Positions 44,989-54,614 of a DNA stretch of 64,000 nucleotides are shown here, piece after piece. Numbering within the stretch: position 1 is the first letter of the stretch; every line of letters starts with the position of its first letter. This DNA is from Bacteroidales bacterium (GTDB lineage: Bacteria > Bacteroidota > Bacteroidia > Bacteroidales > UBA932): assembly GCA_015060325.1 (NCBI GenBank), contig SUYQ01000002.1:99660-163659 (forward strand), read 5' to 3'. The translations under genes and the position numbers were made by a program. The notes beneath the pieces were generated by a model. The model did not search any database. It was not told the origin of the DNA and was given only the letters and a program-made list of their open reading frames with translations.

Positions 44989-46698
44989 TTATTCCCAACC
45001 CTTGTTCTGGCCGAGCTGCGGATTGAGCTGGCACTCGTTAGAAGGAAGAGGATAGAGATAGTTCTTCTCCGCCCATACGCATCCGTCATACTTGATTACG
45101 CATCCGTTCTCATCGAGAGGGCTTGTCTGATTTGCCCATGAAGTCTCGAACTGAGTACCCTTCCAAAGGATACCTACACGGTTGCCAGGCATCTCGATCT
45201 CAGCAGTCTTCCATCTCTTGAGGTCGTCGATACGGAATCCCTCATGGAAGAGCTCTACAGTACGCTCTGCGCGGATTTCCTCGAGCATATCGAGACCGTT
45301 TGCCTCAACCAACTCGTTTGAAAGCTTGACCATGTCAGGGTTTGAACGCTTGCGGACAAGGTTGAGGGAAGCATCAAGCTGTGCATTGGTGATGGCACCG
45401 TTGAGCTCATATACAGCCTCTGCGTAGTTGAGGTAAACCTCAGCAAGACGGATTACAGGGAAATCATATCCCTCGCTTGCGTCTGCAACCTGACGTTCTG
45501 TAGCCCACTTGTATGTTGCATATCCGGTATTTCCGAATACTGATGCAGTCATAGCCTTGTCGCCTTCTGCATCTGTAGCATCCCAAGCCGTGCGCCACTT
45601 ACCGTCGTTGTTCCAATACTTCTGACCATGCTTGAGCAGGGTAGCATTCATACGGTTATCTCTGTTATCGAACTCAGATGTAACAGAGTTGAAACCTTTG
45701 AACTGAGGAGACTTCTCGATAGGGAGACCGTCCTGGCAACGATACATTGTAGCGAGCTTGCGTGTCGGGAAGAATGCAGATGCTGTAGCGTGAGTGATGT
45801 TGAGACCGATCGGCTTGAGCACCTCATCATGACGTCTTGCAAGGATGTACTCCTTGTTGTCTGCCTTTGTCAAACCAGCAGGATTACACTGAACGTTCTC
45901 AAGGATGAACATGTAGCGATAGCTGTCACGTCCGCCGAGAGCCTCACTGTAAAACAATTGGAACTGACCGTCAGCCATTACTTTCTCAGCAGCCTTCGCT
46001 GCCTCATCAAACAGAAGTTCAGCTTCTGTCATATTGTTATTGTGATACTTCTGCCATGTTCCTTCATAGAGAGCGACCCTTGAGAGGAACGCATTGGCAG
46101 CAGACTTGCAGAGGCGTCCGTCCTCAGCAGGAGTCTCCGGCAGAAGTTCCGCAGCATTCTTAAGGTCTGCAACGCAGGCCTTGATCACTTCAAGACGGTC
46201 GTTGCGCTTGCCATAGAGCTTCTCATTATCGAGGTCTACAGGCTCAGTCACATGGATGACATCTCCAAAGAGCTGAACCAGGTCGAAATAGCAGTATGCT
46301 CTGAAGAAGTATGCTTCTCCCATAGGAGTGGCAATGGCATCCTTGTCTGAGAACGACTCTGCATTCTGAAGAAGAAGATTGGTATAATAGATCTTCTTAT
46401 AGTTGCCGCTATAGTTTCCATCTGAAGTCGGGATGGTATTTGTTCCTTTATTGAAAAGGTTTTCACCTGTTCCGACAAGGAGGTCCGAACGGAAATCAGA
46501 GTGAGGGCCGTCTGAGACACCGGAACTCTGGAAATCTCTTGTCCAGCCATAGAACTGGTTGGCAAAGAGAGCATAGTTGGCGGCTTCTGTCCATACGTGG
46601 TCATCCGCCATCTGCGACTTAGGATTGAGGTCCATACATGAAACTGCCATGATGGCCGCTCCCAAAGCGATTATTGTATTTCTTATTGCTTTTCTCAT
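44989..46698 (-). CDS. SusD/RagB-family glycan-binding lipoprotein
   Basis: A 569-residue lipoprotein (MAVSCMDLNPKSQ, Cys21) with the helical TPR core of SusD proteins: WTEAANYALFANQFYGWTRD, GEAYFFRAYCYFDLVQLFGD, LCKSAANAFLSRVALYEGTW, and the C-terminal RLAEVYLNYAEAVYELNGAI, ELFHEGFRIDDLKRW. It forms the lid over the SusC transporter and captures oligosaccharides. Immediately after susC (6 bases). Confidence 0.96.
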   Translation of the reverse strand: MRKAIRNTIIALGAAIMAVSCMDLNPKSQMADDHVWTEAANYALFANQFYGWTRDFQSSGVSDGPHSDFRSDLLVGTGENLFNKGTNTIPTSDGNYSGNYKKIYYTNLLLQNAESFSDKDAIATPMGEAYFFRAYCYFDLVQLFGDVIHVTEPVDLDNEKLYGKRNDRLEVIKACVADLKNAAELLPETPAEDGRLCKSAANAFLSRVALYEGTWQKYHNNNMTEAELLFDEAAKAAEKVMADGQFQLFYSEALGGRDSYRYMFILENVQCNPAGLTKADNKEYILARRHDEVLKPIGLNITHATASAFFPTRKLATMYRCQDGLPIEKSPQFKGFNSVTSEFDNRDNRMNATLLKHGQKYWNNDGKWRTAWDATDAEGDKAMTASVFGNTGYATYKWATERQVADASEGYDFPVIRLAEVYLNYAEAVYELNGAITNAQLDASLNLVRKRSNPDMVKLSNELVEANGLDMLEEIRAERTVELFHEGFRIDDLKRWKTAEIEMPGNRVGILWKGTQFETSWANQTSPLDENGCVIKYDGCVWAEKNYLYPLPSNECQLNPQLGQNKGWE

Positions 46699-46704
46699 GG
46701 CTGA

Positions 46705-49700
46705 TTAGAATGTAAGGTTAACACCTAAAGTGAATGATCTGAGGAATGGGTAACGTGAAGTTGTGCTAGGGTTGCTCTTTGCCTCAGGGTCCCATCCTTC
46801 AAGAATCTTCGAATACTCCCAAAGGTCTGTTCCTGTGAAGTAGAAGCGGCATCCTGAAACGCCTGATCCCTCCTTGAACAGCTTGTCAGGAAGAGTATAT
46901 CCGAGAGATACGTTCTTGAGTCGGATATATGCACCGTCAGAAACTGACCAGCTTGATGCCTGGTAGTTATAGCTGTTGATGTTGCTCTTGTTGGTATATG
47001 TAGGATAGTATGCATCAGGTGTCTCTGCGCTCCATGTCTTACCAACTGTATGAGAGATTGTGTTTGTATAGAGAGCACGCATAGGAACCGTCCAGTTGTT
47101 TACGCCATTGAACACTGTGCGGTTTGCTGCACCCTGGAATACAACAGAGAGGTCAAGTCCCTTCCATGCGAGACCAACATTGAATGAGTACTGGATCTCA
47201 GGAGTGTCCGAGCCGAGGTATACATAGTCGAGTTCTGTGAGCTTGCCGTCACCGTTCTCATCAACGAACATGTTGTCACCAAGTCTGAGCTCCGTAGGCA
47301 TTCCGATGGTGTTGTTAGGATAATACTTCTCGACATATGCGTTAAGCTGCTCCTCTGTCTGGATCTTGCCGCCATAACGGAGACCGAAGAGGGAGTTGAG
47401 AGGATAGCCCTCACGGTTGCTCACATATGATCCTGCAGTTATAGCAGCATCACCTCCGAGGTCAACAAGCTTGTTGCGTGCGAATGTGAATGTTCCGCCG
47501 AGGCTGTATGAGAAGTCACCGATATGGTCTTTCCACTGGATCATACCCTCATAACCCCATGCTCTGAAGACACCATTATTGGTCTGTGGAGCAGCATCTC
47601 CGATAAGCGAAGGATAGCTGATGCCCACAAGCATGTTGTCGTTATGCTTCATGAAGCCTTCAATTGTACCGGTGAGACGGTTTCCGAAGAGGCCGAAATC
47701 GAGACCGACGTTATAGTTCTCAATGCGCTCCCACTGACGTGTAAGCGATACGAGCTTTCCGTTTGTAGTGATCTGTGAGAGGAGACCTGAGCCTACAAGT
47801 GCACCTGATGATGCAGAAGGGTTGTAAAGGAGGACACCGTCATAGTTGTCGATACCACTCTGGTTACCTACTTCACCATAAGAAGCGCGGAGTTTGAGTT
47901 CATCGAGCCACTCTGCGTCATCAAGGAAGCCCTCCTCAGCGATACGCCATGCAAGCGAGCCGCCCCAGAAGAATGCCCATCTGTTCTCTGGCTGGAACTT
48001 TGAAGAACCGTCATAACGTGCGTTGAGTTCCACGAGATACTTCTCCTTGTAGTCATAGTTTGCTCTTGCGAAGAGAGAAGCGATCGCCCACTGATACTTG
48101 TTAGGGCTGACGAGAGTGATCTCGCCAGAACCGTTGACGATCTCAAGGTTTTCCTGGATATCCTCAGCCTTTACACCGAAGTAAGTATAGTCCTTGAACT
48201 CATACTGACCTCCGAGAGTCACGTTGAGGTTGTGGTTTCCATTGAATGAATGATGACCGTTGAGGTATCCTGACACTGAATAGAAATCAGTCGAGCTTGC
48301 AGTCTGCGAGTAGTAAGTTTCGGCAGCTGTAGGCTTTGTGAGGACCTTCTTTGTTCCTGCATAGTTATAGAAGTCGATAGACTTCGAAACTGTGTTGCGC
48401 TCCGCAGTCGAAGTGTTGTAGCCGAGATTGAGGTTGAAATCCAACCATTTTGTGATCTTGGCCTTGAATGTCTCGCTGATGTTGATAGCTGATACCGAGA
48501 GCTTGTTATCTCCGCCGAACTCCGCAAGAGCTGCAGGAGAAGCCCATGTACCCCAGCCGTAAGCCTTTCCGTCCTGAGAGAACATCGGAAGACCCGGCAT
48601 AGGCATGTTGATAGTCAGCATCGAACCTACGTTAGTAGGAGCCACCTGCTCCTGACGGTTGTAGGAAATCATAGACTCGAGAGAGAGCCAGTCTGTAATC
48701 TGGAAATTATTGTTGACTCTCAAGTTGAAACGCTGGTTGTTGTTGTTTCCGTATACGAGTGGTGAGCCATCATAGAGATAACCTGCAGAAACTCTGTAAG
48801 ATATCTTCTCAGATCCGCCTGAAACGCTGAGGTTGTGGCTTGTTGACCAGGACTCGTCGAAGAGACCGTTGAGCCAGTTCACCTTGTCATCAAAAACGAA
48901 ATCCGAAACGTCAGTGAACGCTGTTGTTCCATAAGGGTTTGCAGTCTGAGTCAGGTCGATGTACATACCCTTGTACTGCTGGGCAAGCTTAGCGTAGTTG
49001 TACCATGTGTGGTTGGTGTTATTGTCATTTTCGAGTGCTGTCATGATGGCGTTCGACCACTGATCGATGTCCATAAGCTCAGGCATGAGACCGACAGTCT
49101 TCATGCTGACAGAACCCGAATACTCAACCTTTGCCTTACCCTTTGCACCAGCCTTTGTTGTGATGAGAACCACACCACCTGCCGCACGCGAACCGTAGAT
49201 GGCAGCAGCACCGTCCTTAAGGAAGGACATTGACTGGATGTCAGAAGGGTTGAGCAGGCGCATCTCGTTGATGCTTTCGTAAGCTACTCCGTCGATGATT
49301 ACGAGAGGCTCCACGTTGTTCTTTGAAGATGCACCACGAAGGCTCATTGACCAGCCCTCATCACCAGGAGCTGAAGATCCACGAGTGATGATAACACCAG
49401 GAACCTGTCCCTGAAGCGCCTGAAGAGGACTGGAGAGGGAACCTTTCTCCTTAAGCATCTTTTCATTGGCAACGGCGATCGCACCGGAAAGAGTCTCTTT
49501 CTTCTGTACACCGTAACCTACCACTACCACTTCCTCGAGGAGAGTCGTGTCGTCCTGAAGAGTGATGGTGATACCGTTTCTCATAGCAATCTTCGCATCC
49601 TTGTAACCCATGAAAGACACAGTCACTGGTGTGCCTTCGGCTACTTTAAGGGTGAAGTTACCGTCAAGGTCTGTCTGAGCACCCGTAGAGGTACCGTCGA

Positions 49701-49851
49701 CAATTACCATAGCGCCGATTACAGGAACACCTGCATTGTCGACCACCTTGCCGGAGAGCTGCTGCTGTGCATAAGCCTGCCCTCCCCAGCTCAAAAGTGC
49801 CGGGATGAGCATTACCTGCAAGGCTTTTCTAAGAATTGATGATAATCTCAT
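46705..49851 (-). CDS. SusC/RagA-family TonB-dependent outer-membrane transporter
   Basis: A 1048-residue protein: signal peptide, carboxypeptidase-regulatory-like domain (QLSGKVVDNAGVPVIGAMVI), TonB-box region (LEEVVVVGYGVQKKETLSGA), plug (GQVPGVIITRGSSAPGDEGW, IQSMSFLKDGAAAIYGSRAA), then a 22-strand barrel ending SFTLGVNLTF. There is no N-terminal STN signalling domain. With the SusD partner it imports oligosaccharides made at the surface by the lyases of this locus. Second gene of the operon, 41 bases after the sigma factor. Confidence 0.97.
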   Translation of the reverse strand: MRLSSILRKALQVMLIPALLSWGGQAYAQQQLSGKVVDNAGVPVIGAMVIVDGTSTGAQTDLDGNFTLKVAEGTPVTVSFMGYKDAKIAMRNGITITLQDDTTLLEEVVVVGYGVQKKETLSGAIAVANEKMLKEKGSLSSPLQALQGQVPGVIITRGSSAPGDEGWSMSLRGASSKNNVEPLVIIDGVAYESINEMRLLNPSDIQSMSFLKDGAAAIYGSRAAGGVVLITTKAGAKGKAKVEYSGSVSMKTVGLMPELMDIDQWSNAIMTALENDNNTNHTWYNYAKLAQQYKGMYIDLTQTANPYGTTAFTDVSDFVFDDKVNWLNGLFDESWSTSHNLSVSGGSEKISYRVSAGYLYDGSPLVYGNNNNQRFNLRVNNNFQITDWLSLESMISYNRQEQVAPTNVGSMLTINMPMPGLPMFSQDGKAYGWGTWASPAALAEFGGDNKLSVSAINISETFKAKITKWLDFNLNLGYNTSTAERNTVSKSIDFYNYAGTKKVLTKPTAAETYYSQTASSTDFYSVSGYLNGHHSFNGNHNLNVTLGGQYEFKDYTYFGVKAEDIQENLEIVNGSGEITLVSPNKYQWAIASLFARANYDYKEKYLVELNARYDGSSKFQPENRWAFFWGGSLAWRIAEEGFLDDAEWLDELKLRASYGEVGNQSGIDNYDGVLLYNPSASSGALVGSGLLSQITTNGKLVSLTRQWERIENYNVGLDFGLFGNRLTGTIEGFMKHNDNMLVGISYPSLIGDAAPQTNNGVFRAWGYEGMIQWKDHIGDFSYSLGGTFTFARNKLVDLGGDAAITAGSYVSNREGYPLNSLFGLRYGGKIQTEEQLNAYVEKYYPNNTIGMPTELRLGDNMFVDENGDGKLTELDYVYLGSDTPEIQYSFNVGLAWKGLDLSVVFQGAANRTVFNGVNNWTVPMRALYTNTISHTVGKTWSAETPDAYYPTYTNKSNINSYNYQASSWSVSDGAYIRLKNVSLGYTLPDKLFKEGSGVSGCRFYFTGTDLWEYSKILEGWDPEAKSNPSTTSRYPFLRSFTLGVNLTF

Positions 49852-49892
49852 AAGTTATTAGTTTTATATAATAGTGTTGTTACTATTTCTTT

Positions 49893-50420
49893 TTACAATG
49901 CCATTCTCAACGCTGCCCTTACCTTGGTCCTGGTGCGGAAGATATGGTTCTCCACCGTTCTCTCGCTCAGGTCAAGACGTAGCGCGATTTCCCTGACGCT
50001 TTCTCCCTGATGGACAAACATCATATATATATCCCTTCCTTTCTCCCCCGCAGATCTCAGCGCCACCTCCTCGATCATGATCACATCAGATACCCGCACC
50101 TTGGCATCAGCATCCTCGACGGAAACCGGCGAATGAGCAAAGAAATACTCCTGAGCACGGATGCTGCAGGCATGACGCCTGTACCAGTCCACTACCAGAC
50201 CATGAGCTACGGAATATATGAATCTTCGGATTGTCTGCTCGGACAGCACACGTCCCGGAGCAAGAAGAGACTCGAATGTATCCTGAACGATATCCTCTAC
50301 ATCAGCTGAAGCACCGATACGCTTTGCCACATAGCCACAAAGAGCATCGTACATGGTACGATACACCTTGGAGACGATCTCGTTCTGACGAGACATCACA
50401 GCAGTTTGGTCAGCGTTCAA
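49893..50420 (-). CDS. ECF-type RNA polymerase sigma factor
   Basis: A 175-residue ECF sigma factor. Region 2: RTMYDALCGYVAKRIGASAD, EDIVQDTFESLLA, FIYSVAHGLVVDWYRR. Region 4: GESVREIALRLDLSERTVEN followed by HIFRTRTKVRAAL. An ATG eight codons downstream (50396) is an alternative start. It is the first gene of the SusC/SusD transcript. No FecR-type anti-sigma gene follows, and SusC lacks an STN domain, so the usual surface-signalling route is incomplete; how it is controlled is not visible. Confidence 0.93.
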   Translation of the reverse strand: MNADQTAVMSRQNEIVSKVYRTMYDALCGYVAKRIGASADVEDIVQDTFESLLAPGRVLSEQTIRRFIYSVAHGLVVDWYRRHACSIRAQEYFFAHSPVSVEDADAKVRVSDVIMIEEVALRSAGEKGRDIYMMFVHQGESVREIALRLDLSERTVENHIFRTRTKVRAALRMAL

Positions 50421-50447
50421 TGTGGTATGGTTATCAGTTTACAGATG

Positions 50448-50455
50448 CAAAATTA
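50448..50455 (-). promoter_or_regulatory. -7 box of the ECF-SusC-SusD operon
   Basis: TAATTTTG on the minus strand (50455-50448) fits TAnnTTTG, 28 bases before the sigma-factor start; no good -33 box, consistent with activator dependence. Confidence 0.55.
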
Positions 50456-50483
50456 CTAAAGCAAGGCTTTTAGGCAGGATTCA

Positions 50484-50515
50484 TTTTGTAACAGAGTTGA
50501 GGACGTTTTGTCACA
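50484..50515. promoter_or_regulatory. Candidate operator: 22-bp-spaced direct repeat (ECF/GH43 intergenic region)
   Basis: TTTTGTAACA (50484-50493) and TTTTGTCACA (50506-50515), start to start exactly 22 bp. It lies 29 bp upstream of the leftward -7 box and 38 bp upstream of the rightward one, so one site could serve both directions. Same motif and period as at 20131-20161. Confidence 0.6.
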
Positions 50516-50552
50516 ATGCATTTTCCGGTGCAGAATGTATTATTTTTAAATG

Positions 50553-50560
50553 TATATTTG
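50553..50560 (+). promoter_or_regulatory. -7 box of the GH43 gene
   Basis: TATATTTG matches TAnnTTTG, 24 bases before the GH43 start. Confidence 0.6.
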
Positions 50561-50583
50561 CATCAGAAGCATAATTTGACACT

Positions 50584-52410
50584 ATGAGACGTATTTTGGT
50601 TGCCGGTCTTCTCGCCGGTCTTTCACTTTCAGCCGCAGCTCAGCAGCCATCGCAGAGCTGGAACCCGGACAAGGGAAACAACTATATCAACCCTGTTCTG
50701 AATGCAGACTATTCCGACCCGGATGTGTGCAGGGTCGGCGATGATTTCTATATGACATCATCTTCGTTCGCATGCTTTCCCGGGCTGCAGATCCTGCACT
50801 CTACGGATCTGGTGAACTGGGAGATCGTCGGAGCGGCATTGACAGACTACCCGGGACCTGGCTGGTCGGACGAAAGGCAGTGGGAGACCCTCGGACAGAA
50901 CCTGGCGACTCCATCCGACTGTCCTCCGGGACCACAGGAGTGGCGCACCATCCCGCAGCACGGAAACGGAGTGTGGGCTCCGGCTATCCGCTATCACGAC
51001 GGGGAGTTCTACATCTACTGCGGAGATCCCGACAGAGGCATCTTCATGGTCAAGACAGATGACCCTCGCGGCAAATGGGACGACCCTGTATGGGTCGTGA
51101 AGGCAAAAGGATTCATCGATCCTTGCCCTCTCTGGGACGAGGACGGAAAGACATACCTGTCGCACGGATGCGCAGGCAGCCGTGCCGGACACAAGAGCGT
51201 GCTCTTCGTGGCTCCGATGTCGCCGGACGGCACACGCCTGCTCGGCCAGAGCCGCATAATATATGACGGCCACGAGACCCAGCCTACCATAGAAGGTACC
51301 AAGTTCTATAAATATAATGGTAACTATTACATATTCTCTCCTGCCGGAGGCGTGCCTACAGGATGGCAGGTGGTGCTCAAGGCTTCAAGCCCTTGGGGAC
51401 CTTACCAGGAGAAGGTTGTAATGGCTCAGGGGAAGTCACCTGTCAACGGCCCGCACCAGGGAGCATGGATTGACACCCCTGCCGGAGAGCACTGGTTCAT
51501 GCATTTCCAGGATAAGGACGCATACGGACGCGTAGTACATCTCCAGCCGATGACCTGGACAGACGAAGGATGGCCTGTCATCGGCGTTGACAAGGACGGC
51601 GACGGAGTCGGAGAACCGGTGATGAAATACAGAAAGCCTGCACTGAAATCTTCCGGCGTTTTCCAACCTGCTGAGAGCGACACTTTTGCAAGCACGGAGC
51701 TCGGCCTCCAGTGGCAATGGCACGGCATCCCTTCACCATATTGGTATTATATGGACGCGGGCGCACGTGAGACCCATACCAACGGTCTCGGGGCACTGAG
51801 ACTGTATTCTGTCGATCAGGCCGAGGGCTGGCGCAACCTCGGAGACTCTCCGAACCTCCTGCTCCAGAAGACTCCGGCAGATGAATTCACGGTCACAGCC
51901 AAGCTCCGCTTCATCCCTAACCCTCAGCTTAAGGAAAAGGGAGAGAGCTGCGGATTCGTTCTTATGGGACTTGACTATGCCACAATAAAGCTGGTCGACA
52001 CACAGGATGGCGTAGTGCTCCAGTATGTGGAGTGTGCCGATGCCCTCAAGGGCAGGCAGGAACAGGTTCTGAAGACCATTCCGTTGGAGTCGACACCGCT
52101 TCCGATGCCTTATTCAAACACATACATGTCTACCACAGTTCCTCCTGTCGCTCCGCTCGCATATGCAGCTGCGGATGTATTTGTAAAGATGACGGTGGAG
52201 CCTCGCGAGAGAAAGGGCAATGTTCCTGACCTGACCGCAAGATTCTGGTACAGCCTTGACGGAAAGAAGTGGGTGGAAATGACAAACCAGGCCTTCGTTG
52301 GAAGACCTGGCAAATGGATAGGCGCCAAATTCGGATTCTACTGCAACCGCCTCGCTCCTAAGAACGACAGCGGATGGATGCAGGTCGACTGGGTCGAAGT
52401 CACCCGATAG
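50584..52410 (+). CDS. GH43 glycosidase (arabinofuranosidase/xylosidase type)
   Basis: A 608-residue secreted enzyme (signal peptide to ~20, SAAAQ). Five-blade propeller of GH43 in residues ~35-340 with the catalytic trio in place: D45 (DYSDPDV, base), D179 (GFIDPCPLWDEDGK, pKa modulator), E237 (PTIEGTKFYKYNG, acid). Residues ~350-608 are the beta-sandwich commonly attached (PF17851-like; GAKFGFYCN near the end). The subfamily cannot be fixed by eye; in this setting an alpha-L-arabinofuranosidase is likely. Divergent from the ECF operon with a shared operator, and tail to tail with eda (4 bases between them). Confidence 0.93.
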   Translation: MRRILVAGLLAGLSLSAAAQQPSQSWNPDKGNNYINPVLNADYSDPDVCRVGDDFYMTSSSFACFPGLQILHSTDLVNWEIVGAALTDYPGPGWSDERQWETLGQNLATPSDCPPGPQEWRTIPQHGNGVWAPAIRYHDGEFYIYCGDPDRGIFMVKTDDPRGKWDDPVWVVKAKGFIDPCPLWDEDGKTYLSHGCAGSRAGHKSVLFVAPMSPDGTRLLGQSRIIYDGHETQPTIEGTKFYKYNGNYYIFSPAGGVPTGWQVVLKASSPWGPYQEKVVMAQGKSPVNGPHQGAWIDTPAGEHWFMHFQDKDAYGRVVHLQPMTWTDEGWPVIGVDKDGDGVGEPVMKYRKPALKSSGVFQPAESDTFASTELGLQWQWHGIPSPYWYYMDAGARETHTNGLGALRLYSVDQAEGWRNLGDSPNLLLQKTPADEFTVTAKLRFIPNPQLKEKGESCGFVLMGLDYATIKLVDTQDGVVLQYVECADALKGRQEQVLKTIPLESTPLPMPYSNTYMSTTVPPVAPLAYAAADVFVKMTVEPRERKGNVPDLTARFWYSLDGKKWVEMTNQAFVGRPGKWIGAKFGFYCNRLAPKNDSGWMQVDWVEVTR

Positions 52411-52414
52411 CAGC

Positions 52415-53077
52415 CTAAAGACTCTTGATTATTGCAAGGGCATCAGCACAAAGTTTTGTGATTGCGCCCCAATCCTTTGCAGCAATCGCTTCCTTAGGGA
52501 AGAGGTTGCTGCCCATTCCAACGCATGTGACTCCTGCCTTGAACCATCCTTCGAGGTTCTCCTTAGTAGGTTTCACACCGCCTGTCACCATTATCTGGCT
52601 CCATGGCATAGGGGCCTTCAGTCCCTTTACGAAAGCAGGTCCGAGGACATCGCCAGGGAAGACCTTGCAAAGGTCACATCCCAGTTCCTGGGCCTTTCCT
52701 ACTTCTGACACTGTTCCGCATCCAGGGCAGTAAGGCACCAGACGGCGGTTACATACCGGAGCTATTTCAGGGTTGAAGAGAGGGCCGACAACGAAGTTTG
52801 CACCAAGCTGGAGATAGAGGGCTGCTGTTGCAGGGTCCACTACCGATCCGATACCGAGGATCATTCCAGGGAGCTCCTTGTTGGCATATTTGACCAGTTC
52901 ACCGAAGACTTCATGTGCGAAGTCGCCGCGGTTTGTGAACTCGAATGCACGCACGCCACCTTCGTAGCATGCCTTCACGACTGCCTTTGCAGTCTCAAGG
53001 TCGGCATGATAGAAGACAGGAACCATTCCCGTCTCCTTCATTGCCGTTATCACTTGCTGTTTGTTGTATTTTGCCAT
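52415..53077 (-). CDS. eda: 2-keto-3-deoxy-6-phosphogluconate aldolase
   Basis: A 220-residue class I aldolase. The Schiff-base lysine is in [10 protein letters not shown], the catalytic glutamate in [12 protein letters not shown], and the phosphate site in [11 protein letters not shown]; all are intact. It splits KDPG into pyruvate and glyceraldehyde 3-phosphate, the last step of uronate catabolism. Separated from kdgK by 450 bp of repeats, with no clear promoter of its own, so it probably still depends on read-through. Cytosolic. Confidence 0.95.
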   Translation of the reverse strand: MAKYNKQQVITAMKETGMVPVFYHADLETAKAVVKACYEGGVRAFEFTNRGDFAHEVFGELVKYANKELPGMILGIGSVVDPATAALYLQLGANFVVGPLFNPEIAPVCNRRLVPYCPGCGTVSEVGKAQELGCDLCKVFPGDVLGPAFVKGLKAPMPWSQIMVTGGVKPTKENLEGWFKAGVTCVGMGSNLFPKEAIAAKDWGAITKLCADALAIIKSL

Positions 53078-53128
53078 AATTATATGTTTACGACTACACG
53101 ATATTATACCCGAATCTCCTTATTAGAC

Positions 53129-53241
53129 ACCGTCCGACACTTTTTTGATCATTTTTATGTAGGACGGTAACGAAAAACACATCAAATGCCCTCATTTGAG
53201 CACCGTCCGACAACTTTTTGCCGATTTTAATGTCGGACGGT
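53129..53241. repeat. Twin-hairpin element, copy 4
   Basis: Hairpin 1: ACCGTCC (53129-53135) with GGACGGT (53162-53168), extended by ACA/TGT beyond one mismatch. Hairpin 2: ACCGTCCGACA (53202-53212) with TGTCGGACGGT (53231-53241), perfect 11 bp. Stems differ from copies 1-3, but size (113 bp), order and loop bases (TTTTT-GCCGA) are kept. Confidence 0.65.
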
Positions 53242-53254
53242 AGACGTTTGGTAT

Positions 53255-53520
53255 AGATTTCTCGACTCGCTTCGCTCGCTCGAAATGACAAAGTGCCGAT
53301 CGCTCGAAATGACAGGAGGACAACCGGTGATCGCATATGTCATTCCAATGACAGAGTGTCACTCGCTCGAAATGACAAAGTGTCGCTCGCTCGAAATGAC
53401 AGAGTGTCGCACGCTCGAAATGACAGAGTGTCGCACGCTCGAAATGACAGAGTGTCGCTCGCTCGAAATGACAGTAGGACAACTGATGGTCGCATATGTC
53501 ATTCCGAGCTTGACGAGGAA
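53255..53520. repeat. 24-bp minisatellite and palindromic repeats between kdgK and eda
   Basis: From about 53349 to 53475 the unit CGAAATGACAGAGTGTCGCACGCT (24 bp as a unit, five to six copies with few changes) is repeated head to tail. It is bordered by GATTTCTCGACTCGCTTCGC (53257) and by two TATGTCATTCC segments (53337 and 53497), the last ending GAGCTTGACGAGGAATCTTG. The period is a multiple of three, which creates spurious repetitive open frames on both strands. Confidence 0.8.
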
Positions 53521-53529
53521 TCTTGTCAA

Positions 53530-54570
53530 TTAACGTGAAACACGTCCGGAACCGTCACCCTTCATAAGGTTCTCGACTTCTGCCACGGTTACCTGATTAT
53601 AGTCACCATAGATGGTGTGCTTCAGGCATGAAGCCGCAACCGCAAAGTTGAGAGCCTTCTGGTCGTCATCCGTATAGGTAAGAAGACCGTAGATGAGTCC
53701 GCCCATGAACGAGTCGCCGCCGCCGACACGGTCAACGATGTGGGTGATGTCGTAGCGTGGAGACTGATAGAGCTTGCCGTCGCTGTAGAGCACACCGCCC
53801 CAAGTATTGTGGTTTGCGTTGATAGAGCCGCGAAGAGTGATGATCACCTTCTTTGCGCGTGGGAACTTTGCCATGAGCTGAGTGCAAACGCTCTCGAACT
53901 CCGCTGCATTCACCTCGCCATGAGTCGCAGTCACGTCGAATCCCTCAGGCTTGATGCCGAACACCTTCTCAGCATCCTCCTCGTTTCCAAGGATCACGTC
54001 GCAGCCAGCAACAAGCTCGGGCATCACCTCAGACGCCGTCTTGCCATATTTCCAGAGGTTCTTGCGGTAGTTGAGGTCACATGACACCTTGACCCCGAGC
54101 CTGTTAGCTGCCTGGATAGCCTCGAGACATACGTCAGCGGCTCCCTGACTGATAGCAGGAGTGATGCCGGTCCAATGGAACCAGTCTGCTCCCTCGAATA
54201 CCTTCTCCCAGTCGATCATTCCCTTCTCGATCGTAGCGATAGAAGAGTGTGCGCGGTCGTAAACTACCTTGCTTGGACGAGCCACAGCACCGGTCTCAAG
54301 GAAATATATGCCAAGGCGGTCACCGCCATAAACACAATGCTTCGTGCCTACTCCATAGCTGTGGAGATCCTTGATGCAGCTCTGAGCGATATCGTTCTTT
54401 GGGAAACGGGTAACGAACTCTGTCTCGATGCCATAATTTGCAAGAGATACAGCTACATTAGCCTCTCCGCCACCGAAAGTGGCTTCAAACTGCTTTGCCT
54501 GAGAAAATCTGAGATAACCAGGAGTTGCAAGGCGGAGCATGATCTCGCCGAATGTGATTACTTTTGCCAT
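53530..54570 (-). CDS. kdgK: 2-keto-3-deoxygluconate kinase
   Basis: A 346-residue PfkB-family kinase. N-terminal GEIMLRLATPGYLRFSQAKQ and GGGEANVAVSLANYGIETEF are typical of KdgK; the catalytic Asp is in DRVGGGDSFMGG. It phosphorylates KDG to KDPG. No signal peptide, so cytosolic. Third step of the pathway after kduI and kduD, and placed right after kduI with a short hairpin between them. Confidence 0.93.
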   Translation of the reverse strand: MAKVITFGEIMLRLATPGYLRFSQAKQFEATFGGGEANVAVSLANYGIETEFVTRFPKNDIAQSCIKDLHSYGVGTKHCVYGGDRLGIYFLETGAVARPSKVVYDRAHSSIATIEKGMIDWEKVFEGADWFHWTGITPAISQGAADVCLEAIQAANRLGVKVSCDLNYRKNLWKYGKTASEVMPELVAGCDVILGNEEDAEKVFGIKPEGFDVTATHGEVNAAEFESVCTQLMAKFPRAKKVIITLRGSINANHNTWGGVLYSDGKLYQSPRYDITHIVDRVGGGDSFMGGLIYGLLTYTDDDQKALNFAVAASCLKHTIYGDYNQVTVAEVENLMKGDGSGRVSR

Positions 54571-54583
54571 AATATGTTGTTTA

Positions 54584-54608
54584 GATCCCCGGTCATGCCG
54601 GGGATGAC
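54584..54608. repeat. Short perfect palindrome between kduI and kdgK
   Basis: ATCCCCGG and CCGGGGAT pair around a 5-base loop, followed by GAC; belongs to the GTCATxCC palindromes of this genome. It lies between kduI and kdgK in the operon, where it may stabilise or attenuate the message. Confidence 0.6.
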
Positions 54609-54614
54609 TTTGAA

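Noticed and set aside
53344..53476. Possible CRISPR array
   Set aside because: Units follow head to tail without unique spacers and no cas genes are present.
53285..53538. Several open frames with 8-residue repeats such as CHFERATL across the minisatellite
   Set aside because: They exist in both strands and several frames only because the repeat period (24) is a multiple of three; no start context, no conserved domain.
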